Below are positions 42,442 through 50,019 of a stretch of DNA of 64,000 bases, piece by piece. The first letter of the stretch is position 1. Each line of letters opens with the position of its first letter. The DNA is taken from contig NZ_JADLQL010000005.1 in assembly GCF_015477805.1 (NCBI RefSeq), positions 124,001 through 188,000 of the forward strand, written 5' to 3'. Source of the stretch: Nocardia flavorosea. GTDB taxonomy: Bacteria; Actinomycetota; Actinomycetes; Mycobacteriales; Mycobacteriaceae. Below the pieces are notes generated by a model, which made no database searches, had not been told where the DNA came from, and saw only the letters and a program-made list of their open reading frames with translations. The position numbers and the translations under genes are program-made.

Positions 42442-43842
42442 TCAGGATTCGGTGATCCGCGGGAAGGGACGCTGCGCCTCCAACAGGAAGGCCAGTTCGA
42501 GCAGGGTCCGTTCGTCGCCGTAGGCACCGCTGAGCATCACCCCGATCGGCAGGCCGGTATCGGTGAGCCCGGCCGGGACCGCGATCGACGGCGATCCGGT
42601 GACATTGTTGATCGGCGTATAGCCCACGAAATTCGTGACCCTGTCGATCAATTCGCCGAACGGCACACCCGGGCGGAGATACCCGAGTTCGGGTGTGGTG
42701 TGGGTGAGCACCGGCGAGAGGATCACGTCGTAACGGGTGAGGACGTCGTCGTAGTCGGCGCGGGCTTTGTTCAGCCGGTACAGCGAACCCGGGGTCGCCA
42801 GTAGTTTCCGGCGGAAGGAGGCGGCGAGCCCTTTCGTGAAAGCGTCCAGGCGGGCGGCGTCGAAACTGCGGCCGTGGCTCAATTTGCCGGTCGTTCCCGA
42901 CATCTGCGCCAGAAAACCCCAGTAGCGCAGGAAATCCTCCACCAGGCTCGGCGCGACCGGGGAGGCCATCGGCTCGATGGAATGCCCGGCCGCCTCGAGG
43001 ATCTCGGCGGTACTGCGGACGGCCGCCGCGGTCTCGGTATCGGGTTCGCGGCCGTTGCACGCGGTGGTGAGCAAACCGATCCGCAATGTGCGCGCCGGTG
43101 GGCCCTCGACGATCCCGATGGGCGGGAGTTTCGGGTTGCGCCAGTATTTTTCCGCGGCGGCGTGGTAGACGGCCTGATCACGAACCGACCGGGTGAGCAC
43201 GCCTTCGGAGACCAGTTTGATGGGCAACTGCCGGGCCTGCGCATTGTCGAGATGCCGGAACCGGCTGGGTTTCAACGACACCAGGCCGGCGCAGGCCGCC
43301 GGAATGCGCAGTGAACCGCCGCCGTCGTTACCATGCGCGACCGGCACGACGCCGGCCGCGACCATCGCCGCCGAACCACCCGACGACCCGCCGACCGTGT
43401 ACCCGGTATCCCATGGGTTCCGGGTGGGATCGCTGGCCTCGAATTCCGTGGTGGAGGTGAACCCGAACTCCGGCATGGTGGTTTTGCCGAGGACCGTGAT
43501 GCCGGTGCTGAGCAACTGGGCGGTGAAACGGTCGTCCTTACCCGCCGGATGCGGGGTGATGGCGGCGCTGCCGTGACAGCTGGGCAGCCCCGCCACATCG
43601 GCGTTGTCCTTCACAAAGGCGGGGACGCCGTACCAGGCGCCGGAATCGTTTGCCGCGTGCCGTGGGGCCGGGCAGTCGAATGCGATGGCGTTCAGCCGCG
43701 GATCGACCGCCTCCGCCCGGGCCCGCGCCGCCGCCGCGAGTTCGTCGGGACGGACCGCCCCGGAGCGGACCAGCTCGGCCAGTGCCACCGCGTCGTGGTC
43801 GCCCAGCACATCGTCGGTGAAGGCATGTACTCGATCGCTCAT
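42442..43842 (-). CDS. Amidase signature family protein
   Basis: 466 residues. Catalytic Lys in YGVPAFVKDN, and the signature TVGGSSGGSAAMVAAGVVPV with the cis-Ser and nucleophile Ser; GNDGGGSLRIPAACAGL follows. These give the Ser-cisSer-Lys triad of amidases. Substrate specificity (amide, nylon-type oligomer, aryl-acylamide) cannot be told. It is not GatA: no gatB or gatC is adjacent. The stop is 18 bp from the convergent treY stop. Confidence 0.9.
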   Translation of the reverse strand: MSDRVHAFTDDVLGDHDAVALAELVRSGAVRPDELAAAARARAEAVDPRLNAIAFDCPAPRHAANDSGAWYGVPAFVKDNADVAGLPSCHGSAAITPHPAGKDDRFTAQLLSTGITVLGKTTMPEFGFTSTTEFEASDPTRNPWDTGYTVGGSSGGSAAMVAAGVVPVAHGNDGGGSLRIPAACAGLVSLKPSRFRHLDNAQARQLPIKLVSEGVLTRSVRDQAVYHAAAEKYWRNPKLPPIGIVEGPPARTLRIGLLTTACNGREPDTETAAAVRSTAEILEAAGHSIEPMASPVAPSLVEDFLRYWGFLAQMSGTTGKLSHGRSFDAARLDAFTKGLAASFRRKLLATPGSLYRLNKARADYDDVLTRYDVILSPVLTHTTPELGYLRPGVPFGELIDRVTNFVGYTPINNVTGSPSIAVPAGLTDTGLPIGVMLSGAYGDERTLLELAFLLEAQRPFPRITES

Positions 43843-43987
43843 ATCTCGGCTCGCGTGTACCTCGGGGCCGGGCGGGTGATCGACCGGGCCAAGTTGGACA
43901 TAGGTTCAGTTCGGCCCAGACTAGTACGTGTACGGCTTGCGCGGAGCCGGAGCGACACGAGAATCCGGCGACGGGGCACCGCGGGCA

Positions 43988-44215
43988 CTACCGGGCCGTA
44001 CGCCACCACCCCGAGGTCCACCGCCCAGCGCCCACAGCCGCACCGAACAGCACTCCGGCCTGCAGCGAACCGAGAACGAGCGCCACGACCAGCACGGCCA
44101 GCAGCCCCGCACCCAGCGCTTCCAGCTTGTAGACCGGCCAGCGCGTCCCCGCGATATCGACTTCCGCCCCGGCGCGTACGGGAGCGCGGGTTTCGAGAGC
44201 CTGCGATGCGGTCAT
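43988..44215 (-). CDS. Small membrane protein of unknown function
   Basis: 75 residues. A polar N terminus ends in RWPVYKLEALG, followed by one membrane helix (LLAVLVVALVLGSLQAGVLF) and a short tail. ATG 44215 lies 6 nt after TACCCT on the minus strand, which supports both the gene and its start. No family recognised. Confidence 0.6.
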   Translation of the reverse strand: MTASQALETRAPVRAGAEVDIAGTRWPVYKLEALGAGLLAVLVVALVLGSLQAGVLFGAAVGAGRWTSGWWRTAR

Positions 44216-44221
44216 CCTGTA

Positions 44222-44227
44222 AGGGTA
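44222..44227 (-). promoter_or_regulatory. -10 element of the small membrane protein gene, leaderless type
   Basis: TACCCT on the minus strand, 6 nt before ATG 44215. Confidence 0.45.
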
Positions 44228-44346
44228 CCCGTGCAGCCCATGTTCGGTCCATCGAACTTTTGTTTTTCCGCGGGCGTCTCCCGGCGGCGTGGCCACCGCG
44301 CCCCGACCCGGGAACAATCGCCGGATTCCCCGACGTTTCCCGTGGT

Positions 44347-44781
44347 ATGCCATTGACCGGAGAATACGCACCGTCCACGTCCGATTGGGCTCGCGAACAG
44401 GCCGAGAAGATCGAGAACTCGGGGGGCACCGAGGGCACCACCTTGAACGGTATGCCCGTCATCGTGCTGACCACCGTCGGCAACAAGACCGGCAAACTGC
44501 GCAAGACCGCGCTCATGCGGGTCGAGCACGAGGGCGAGTACGCCGTCGTCGCCTCGCTGGGTGGCGCGCCCAAACATCCCGTCTGGTACCACAACATCGT
44601 CGCCGAACCGCATGTGGAACTACAGGACGGCACCGTGACCAAGGACTACACCGCCCGCGAAGTATTCGGCGCGGAAAAGGCCGTCTGGTGGGAACGTGCC
44701 GTCGCCGCGTACCCGCCCTACGCCGATTACCAGCGCAAAACCGAACGGCAGATCCCGGTGTTCGTGCTCACACCGCGCTGA
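44347..44781 (+). CDS. Deazaflavin (F420)-dependent nitroreductase family protein
   Basis: 144 residues of Ddn/DUF385 type: MPVIVLTTVGNKTGKLRKTA contains the GxKTGxxRxxP/A segment that contacts the F420 phosphate and carboxylates, and YAVVASLGGAPKHPVWYHNI with HVELQDG is the conserved core. Family members reduce quinones or nitro compounds with F420H2 in actinobacteria. ATG 44347 begins MPLTGEYAPSTSDWA, a usual start for this family. ilvA follows after about 90 bp. Confidence 0.9.
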   Translation: MPLTGEYAPSTSDWAREQAEKIENSGGTEGTTLNGMPVIVLTTVGNKTGKLRKTALMRVEHEGEYAVVASLGGAPKHPVWYHNIVAEPHVELQDGTVTKDYTAREVFGAEKAVWWERAVAAYPPYADYQRKTERQIPVFVLTPR

Positions 44782-44869
44782 CGCCGGGGCTGCGGCCACC
44801 CACCGTGAAATGAACGATAACCCCAGTACAGACCACCCGCCGCAGTCCGCGACAGCGGCGGGTGGCACC

Positions 44870-46225
44870 ATGGGGCGGGTGCCCGATGTGCTGACCCATC
44901 TGCCCGAAGCCCGTCCCGCGCTCACCGCGGACGAGATCGACGCTGCGGCCAAGCGTATCGCGGACATTATCGAGCCCACTCCGCTACAACTGTGCCCGCG
45001 GTTGTCCCAGCTCACCGGCGCGCAGGTGTATCTGAAGCGCGAGGACCTGACCGTCGTGCGGTCCTATAAGCTCCGCGGCGCCTACAACCTGGTCGTGCAA
45101 CTCAGCGAGCCGGAGCGGGCCGCCGGTGTGGTCACCGCCAGCGCGGGCAACCACGCCCAGGGTGTGGCGTTCGCGTGCCGCGCGATGGGGATCACCGGCC
45201 GGATCTACGTGCCGACCACCACGCCCAAGCAGAAACGCGACCGGATCCGGGTCCACGGCGGTGAGTTCGTCGAACTCATCGCGGTCGGGGAAACCTTCGA
45301 CGCCGCAGCCGCGGCCGCGGCCGCTGATGTCCGGCGCAGCGGCGCCACCATGGTGCCCCCGTTCGACGACACCCGTACCGCGGCCGGGCAGGGCACCATC
45401 GCCGCGGAGATCCTGGACCAGCTCGATACACCGCCCGATCTGGTGATCGTCCCCGTCGGCGGCGGCGGATGCCTCGCCGGAATCGGCACCTACCTGCGGG
45501 ACCGCGCACCGCAGACCGGCATCCTGGGGGTCGAACCGGCCGGCGCCGCGTCCCTCACCGCGGCGTTGCTCGCGGGGACACCGGTCACCCTGCCGGAGAT
45601 CGACCCGTTCGTCGACGGTGCCGCGGTGCGCCGGATCGGCAAGGTGCCTTTCGACGCGGTCTCGGGTTTCGGCGGCAGCGTTGCCGCGCATACATCGCTG
45701 CCCCTGCTCACCGGCACCGAGAATCCGCCCGGCACGGGCGCGTTCCGCGTACTGCGGGTCGACGAGGGCGCCCTCTGCACGGCCATGCTGGACCTCTACC
45801 AGAACGAGGGGATCATCGCCGAACCGGCGGGCGCCCTCGCGGTGACTGCATTGCTCGAGGCCGCCCCGGAACCCGGTTCGACGGTCGTCTGCCTGGTGTC
45901 CGGCGGTAACAACGATGTCTCCCGCTACGGCGAGGTGATCGAACGGTCCCTGGTGCATCAGGGCCTCAAGCACTACTTCCTGGTGGATTTCCCGCAGGAA
46001 CCCGGTGCGCTGCGCCGCTTCCTGGACGAAGTGCTCGGCCCCGACGACGACATCACCCTGTTCGAGTACGTCAAACGCAACAACCGGGAGACCGGGGCCG
46101 CCCTGGTGGGTGTGGAACTGGGCGAACGCGGTGGGCTGCAGCCGCTGCTGGACCGGATCGCCCGCTCGCCGATCCAGTGTGAACGGCTGGAACCGGGTTC
46201 ACCGGCCTACCGCTACCTGACCTGA
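44870..46225 (+). CDS. ilvA: Threonine dehydratase (biosynthetic)
   Basis: PLP enzyme deaminating threonine to 2-oxobutanoate, the first step to isoleucine. 451 residues from ATG 44870 (GGCGGGTGG upstream); ATG 44810 is also in frame. PLP Lys in VRSYKLRGAYN (K67), SAGNHAQGVAFACR, VPVGGGGCLAGIGTYL, MLDLYQNEGIIAEPAGALAV, VSGGNNDVSRYGEV. The regulatory C-terminal ACT-like domain KHYFLVDFPQEPGALRRFLD is present, so isoleucine feedback is expected. A loop between DGAAVRRIG and RVDEGALC looks about 20 residues longer than I remember for M. tuberculosis IlvA. Confidence 0.95.
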   Translation: MGRVPDVLTHLPEARPALTADEIDAAAKRIADIIEPTPLQLCPRLSQLTGAQVYLKREDLTVVRSYKLRGAYNLVVQLSEPERAAGVVTASAGNHAQGVAFACRAMGITGRIYVPTTTPKQKRDRIRVHGGEFVELIAVGETFDAAAAAAAADVRRSGATMVPPFDDTRTAAGQGTIAAEILDQLDTPPDLVIVPVGGGGCLAGIGTYLRDRAPQTGILGVEPAGAASLTAALLAGTPVTLPEIDPFVDGAAVRRIGKVPFDAVSGFGGSVAAHTSLPLLTGTENPPGTGAFRVLRVDEGALCTAMLDLYQNEGIIAEPAGALAVTALLEAAPEPGSTVVCLVSGGNNDVSRYGEVIERSLVHQGLKHYFLVDFPQEPGALRRFLDEVLGPDDDITLFEYVKRNNRETGAALVGVELGERGGLQPLLDRIARSPIQCERLEPGSPAYRYLT

Positions 46226-46250
46226 CCCCACCGGGCCCGCTGCCCACGGG

Positions 46251-47474
46251 TCAGGCGGCGGCTTCCCGGGGCGCGCGGCGGGCGATCCGGCGGGCCGAGC
46301 GCGCACCACCGACCACCAGGGGCAGCAGCCAGGCGAAAGCCGGCTGGTCCACGGCGAGCATTTCCAGCGACAACCGGTTGTGGGCGAACCCGACCGAGAG
46401 CCCGCTGTCCGGATCGGCCCAGCCGAAGGATCCGCCGAGCCCGATATGGCCGAAGCCGCGCGGCGCGCCGACGGTCGGCATCGCGTGGTAGCCCAGATGC
46501 CACAGCGGTCCCATGTACAGGAACAGTCCCGTATCCGGGCGGTATCGTTCGATCCGGCGAATCGCCTGCATGGTGGCCCCGGACAGGTACCGCCGGCCCC
46601 CGGCCATCCCGTCACAGGCCAGCGGCTCGTACATGGCGGCCAGCCCGTTGGCCGTGCAGACCCCGTTGGCCGCGGGCATTTCGCTGTCCAGCACCGGCGG
46701 GTTGGGCCCGGCGAGAATGGCCTCCGCCCCCGGGATGAACAGGGAACGGCTGCTCACGCCCAGGACGCCGGGAATACTCTGCAGCAGGGTGACCAGGCGC
46801 GAGCCGTGCGGGGTACCGGCGAAGGCGAAGCCGGTCCCGAAACTTTCCGCGGCCATGGTCACCGACCCCGCGGGCGGACGGCCCAGATGGATACCTTCGA
46901 TCCCCAGCGGCTGCGCGACTTCCTGCTGGAACAGCTGTTTCATACTCGACCCGGTCACCGCCCGCGCCAGCCCGGCGAGCAGCCAGCCGTAGGTCATCGC
47001 GTGGTAGGCGGGTACGCCGAGCAATCGGTCGGGAGTGGCGGCGGCCAGCCGTTGCGCCATGAGCTCGTGGTCGAGCAGTTCGGAACCGTGCGCGGCCAGC
47101 GTGCCCACCCCGGACAACCCCGCCGAATGGGTGAGCACCTGCCGGACGGTGATGCAGTCTTTCTTGTTGCAGCCGAACTCCGGCCAGTATTCGGCCACGG
47201 GGGCGTCGTAGTCGATCAGTCCACGGTCGGCGAGCCGGTGCACGACGGTCGAGGCGATCGCCTTGGTCGCCGAGAAGACCATGGCCCCGGTATCGCGGGT
47301 CCACGGCCGGCCGGGCGCGGATTCCCCCGTCCAGATATCCAGAATCGGTTCCCCGTGCCGATAGACCGCCAGCGCCGCTCCGACACCCTTCCGGCCACCG
47401 TAGACCCGGGTGAATGCGGACGTCAGCCGCCGGAATCCTGCTCCGGCGGTGCCGGAATAAGCGACGCTGCTCAT
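46251..47474 (-). CDS. Beta-lactamase-fold serine hydrolase (EstB/LipE type)
   Basis: 407 residues. SxxK motif in MVFSATKAIAST (S68, K71), the tyrosine motif region PAYHAMTYGWLLAGL, and GFGHIGLGGSFGWADP for the third motif (HxG). No signal peptide, so probably a cytosolic esterase rather than a penicillin-binding protein. ATG 47474 follows TACTGT by 6 nt on the minus strand, inside a palindrome. The substrate is unknown. Confidence 0.9.
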   Translation of the reverse strand: MSSVAYSGTAGAGFRRLTSAFTRVYGGRKGVGAALAVYRHGEPILDIWTGESAPGRPWTRDTGAMVFSATKAIASTVVHRLADRGLIDYDAPVAEYWPEFGCNKKDCITVRQVLTHSAGLSGVGTLAAHGSELLDHELMAQRLAAATPDRLLGVPAYHAMTYGWLLAGLARAVTGSSMKQLFQQEVAQPLGIEGIHLGRPPAGSVTMAAESFGTGFAFAGTPHGSRLVTLLQSIPGVLGVSSRSLFIPGAEAILAGPNPPVLDSEMPAANGVCTANGLAAMYEPLACDGMAGGRRYLSGATMQAIRRIERYRPDTGLFLYMGPLWHLGYHAMPTVGAPRGFGHIGLGGSFGWADPDSGLSVGFAHNRLSLEMLAVDQPAFAWLLPLVVGGARSARRIARRAPREAAA

Positions 47475-47489
47475 CCTTACACAGTAAGG
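47475..47489. promoter_or_regulatory. Palindrome over the serine hydrolase promoter
   Basis: CCTTAC-ACA-GTAAGG lies immediately upstream of the start codon and contains the minus-strand -10 TACTGT (47481-47486). A repressor bound here would cover both -10 and transcription start. Confidence 0.5.
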
Positions 47490-47719
47490 TCATTCGGCGC
47501 GTTCCGGCAACGCCCGTCCCGGACGGTATACAGCGCGTCGACCCATCGCACCGGTAGAAGCCGGATGCGGCGAGATCGGACAGCGTTGACAGCGTCCGCC
47601 CGGCCCGGTACCCGAATGCCATCGTCCCGGACAGCCTCCGACCGCAAGGCGTGGAATCGGGCGAGATAATTCCGGGCCGAAGATACGAATTCGTCACCTC
47701 CGGGATTCGAAATGATTCC

Positions 47720-47729
47720 GGAATATTCC
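47720..47729. promoter_or_regulatory. AATATT-core palindrome, distal
   Basis: GGAATATTCC, a perfect 10-bp palindrome 86 bp upstream of the ArsR-GNAT start. Confidence 0.35.
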
Positions 47730-47785
47730 CTGTGCAAACTATCGAAGACACTCGATAAACATTCGGAACGGCAAAATTCTCGAAA

Positions 47786-47795
47786 CGAATATTCG
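47786..47795. promoter_or_regulatory. AATATT-core palindrome, proximal (ArsR operator candidate)
   Basis: CGAATATTCG, just upstream of the TATAGT -10 at 47802. It shares the GAATATTC centre with the distal copy 66 bp away. ArsR-type proteins often bind such AT-rich palindromes. Confidence 0.45.
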
Positions 47796-47801
47796 GGTGG
47801 A

Positions 47802-47807
47802 TATAGT
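47802..47807 (+). promoter_or_regulatory. -10 element of the ArsR-GNAT gene, leaderless type
   Basis: TATAGT, 7 nt, then ATG 47815. It favours this start over the GTG at 47797. Confidence 0.5.
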
Positions 47808-47814
47808 GGGCCGC

Positions 47815-48675
47815 ATGACCTCCTTGGAACCGCCGATCGTGCGGGACCAGGTGCGCGACGATGCGCTCCCGGTCGCCGACGCGACCCTCTATGCCGGCTG
47901 GTTTTCCTGCCTGGCCGACCCGACCCGGGTCCGGTTGTTGCACCAGGTCGCCACGAGCCCCGCCGGAATTCATATCGGCGAAATCGCCGAAGCCCTCGGA
48001 ATCGGCCAGCCGACCGTCTCCCACCATGTCCGCAAACTCATCGACGCCGGATTCGTCACGGTACACAAAGAGGGCACCGCCACACTCGTCACGGTCAATC
48101 CCGGCCGCTGTACGGAACTTCCCCATACCGCCGACGCCGTCATGGGCATCTTGACCCCCCAACCGCTGTGCCCCGCCGATCTCCCCCCGGACGTCACGGT
48201 GCGCGAGCTGGGCGGTGCCGACTGGCCCGCGGTCCGGGCCATCTACGCCAGCCGCGGCACCACCTATCCGGCGGTCTTCGCCACCGAAGCACCCGAGCGC
48301 GCGGATCTGGACCGGCAGTGGCTGCCGGGCCACCGCTGGGTCGCCGAAACCGGCGGCCGGATCGCCGGCTGGGCCGCCCTCACTCCGGTTTCCGGACAGG
48401 AGTTCTATCGCGATATCGCCGATAGTTGCGTAATGGTCGCCGACGATCTGGAGGGCCGGGGTATCGGTACCGCACTGCTGCGCCGGCAGGTGATGGCCGC
48501 CGAGGACGCCGGACTGCGCACACTGCAGACAACCCTGTACCCGGAGGACCGGACCGGTATCTCGGTCCATCACGCGGCAGGGTTCCGCACGGTCGGGATC
48601 CGGGAGCGGATCGGCCGATTCGAAGGGCGCTGGCGCGATGCCGTGCTGCTCGAACGCCGCAGTCCGCTCAACTGA
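47815..48675 (+). CDS. Fusion of an ArsR-type regulator and a GNAT acetyltransferase
   Basis: 286 residues. N-terminal ArsR winged helix (about 25-105): AGWFSCLADPTRVRLLHQVA, HIGEIAEALGIGQPTVSHHV, RKLIDAGFVTVHKEGTATLV. C-terminal GNAT (about 122-286): TVRELGGADWPAVRAIYASR, GHRWVAETGGRIAGWAALTP, VMVADDLEGRGIGTALLRRQ, YPEDRTGISVHHAAGFRTVG. The acetyltransferase half is of the ArsN/phosphinothricin type. No metal-binding CxC motif is seen in the HTH, so it may not sense arsenic. A regulator joined to its own effector enzyme suggests autoregulation by the substrate. Confidence 0.88.
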   Translation: MTSLEPPIVRDQVRDDALPVADATLYAGWFSCLADPTRVRLLHQVATSPAGIHIGEIAEALGIGQPTVSHHVRKLIDAGFVTVHKEGTATLVTVNPGRCTELPHTADAVMGILTPQPLCPADLPPDVTVRELGGADWPAVRAIYASRGTTYPAVFATEAPERADLDRQWLPGHRWVAETGGRIAGWAALTPVSGQEFYRDIADSCVMVADDLEGRGIGTALLRRQVMAAEDAGLRTLQTTLYPEDRTGISVHHAAGFRTVGIRERIGRFEGRWRDAVLLERRSPLN

Positions 48676-48693
48676 ACCCGGCCCGCCCGCGGA

Positions 48694-49245
48694 TCACCGG
48701 CCGGTGCGCACCGGTCGCAGGATCACCTTCAACCACATGGTCGACAGACCGCACAGCACACACAACACCGCCACCACCGCGGTCACCCAGTCGAGAAACG
48801 ACAACCCGCCGATTCCGTGATCGCCCAGGACGGCGAGCGGATGGACACCCGTAGCCAGCATGGCGACGGTGCCGAACAGCGACACCAGGGAAGTCGGCAC
48901 CCAGCGCATCCAGCGGAACGGCCGCACCGCCTCGTCCGGCGCCCGGCCGGAGAACACCTGCTCCACCCGAAACCAGGCCACACAGTTCGGGACGAGCACG
49001 GCCAGATCGATCAGCAGGGCCGCCAGCGCGATACCGAGCGCCGCGCGCGGAACAGCGGTCACCGGCCACGCCACCGGCAGCACACCGCTCACCAGCCCGC
49101 ACACGGCGAGCACTACCCCGGCCGCCGCGCCCCCCGACCACACCACCGACCATTTCCACCGCGACGCCGCCAAAACGACCGTATCGGCGCGCTCATCCCG
49201 CGTGCACGCGTCATACCACCCGGGCGCACCCGCCGAAATCCTCAT
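48694..49245 (-). CDS. Four-helix membrane protein of unknown function
   Basis: 183 residues. Membrane segments: VVWSGGAAAGVVLAVCGLVS, AALGIALAALLIDLAVLVP, VPTSLVSLFGTVAMLATG and FLDWVTAVVAVLCVLCGLS. Between them lies WFRVEQVFSGRAPDEAVRPF. No family recognised. Tail-to-tail with the ArsR-GNAT gene, 18 bp apart. Confidence 0.65.
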   Translation of the reverse strand: MRISAGAPGWYDACTRDERADTVVLAASRWKWSVVWSGGAAAGVVLAVCGLVSGVLPVAWPVTAVPRAALGIALAALLIDLAVLVPNCVAWFRVEQVFSGRAPDEAVRPFRWMRWVPTSLVSLFGTVAMLATGVHPLAVLGDHGIGGLSFLDWVTAVVAVLCVLCGLSTMWLKVILRPVRTGR

Positions 49246-49570
49246 AGAACTGCCCCGTACGAATCGATCGTGTTACGACGGTGCCGCTTACCGCCCGGTA
49301 TCCGGTCTCCGCCTGTCCGCCGACCCTATCCGCCGGACCCGCCCCGCGGAACCTTCCGCGATACCCGGCCGCGAGGCGGCGCGAACCACCTCCGCGAAAT
49401 CCGGGATCGGCCTGGGCGCGCCGATGCCGGACCTGCCCCGACGGCCCGGCCCCGCAGACCCTCCCGACCTCGGTGCGCACCCCGAGCATGGTGCGGACGC
49501 GCACGGATCGGCCTCGCGGTACCAGTCCCGCCCGGGCCGCCGGAACCGGATATCGGCGCGATCGCGTCAC

Positions 49571-49770
49571 CGGCGGGACCTACCCGCGGACCCGTATCCG
49601 GCACCTACCCGATGCACTACCCCGGTCAGGACGAAATCCAACGCGACGGGCACCACGCCGGTCCCGCAGGACACCACTGGAACAGATACCAGCACAACCC
49701 GCTCCCGGGCGGGCGGGACAGCCTACGGGCCCGCATCCGGCACCTACTCGAAGCACAATCCCGGGCGGAG
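49571..49770. repeat. Imperfect direct repeat, two units 139 bp apart
   Basis: Unit 1 includes ATCCGGCACCTACCCGATGC from about 49596; unit 2 includes ATCCGGCACCTACTCGAAGC from about 49735. Over about 33 bp, 28 positions match. Flanking phrases (CGGCGGGACCTACCCGCGGA and GGCGGGACAGCCTACGGGC) also correspond. In different frames the two units read as G-P-x-S-G-T-Y-x-x-H-x-P-G, as if from a decayed repetitive coding sequence. Confidence 0.5.
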
Positions 49771-50005
49771 CAGATCAGAACGCCACGGAGTACCGGTGGA
49801 ATCGGGTGCCGGCGCGACCCAAGGGGCACGTAGCGCACGAGTGGCAGGCAGCGGCGGGTGAGAACACCGGACGGCCGCTATTTCGCTCGGGCTGAGCCGA
49901 ATTCGCCGGCGGGGCCCGGAAATGCCTGTTCGTGCGGGTAAGGCGAGCGCAGGCACGGTCGTGGACATCCGACCAGGGGTGTCCGGCGCTCGGTAGACCG
50001 GGGTT

Positions 50006-50011
50006 TAGGGT
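50006..50011 (+). promoter_or_regulatory. -10 element of the transporter gene, leaderless type
   Basis: TAGGGT, 8 nt, then ATG 50020, which also begins the lipoprotein signal. Confidence 0.45.
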
Positions 50012-50019
50012 TGTCGATC

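Larger units (their letters stand above)
47490..47814. other. AT-richer spacer between divergent genes
   Basis: The right half (about 47690-47805) is notably AT-rich. It holds two 10-bp palindromes with AATATT cores and the leaderless -10 of the ArsR-GNAT gene. No gene supported. Confidence 0.5.
49246..50019. other. 774-bp spacer with imperfect direct repeats
   Basis: GC-rich. No complete gene supported; all frames are Arg/Pro-rich. It contains two related blocks about 139 bp apart (see repeat) and the leaderless -10 of the transporter gene at 50006. Confidence 0.45.
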
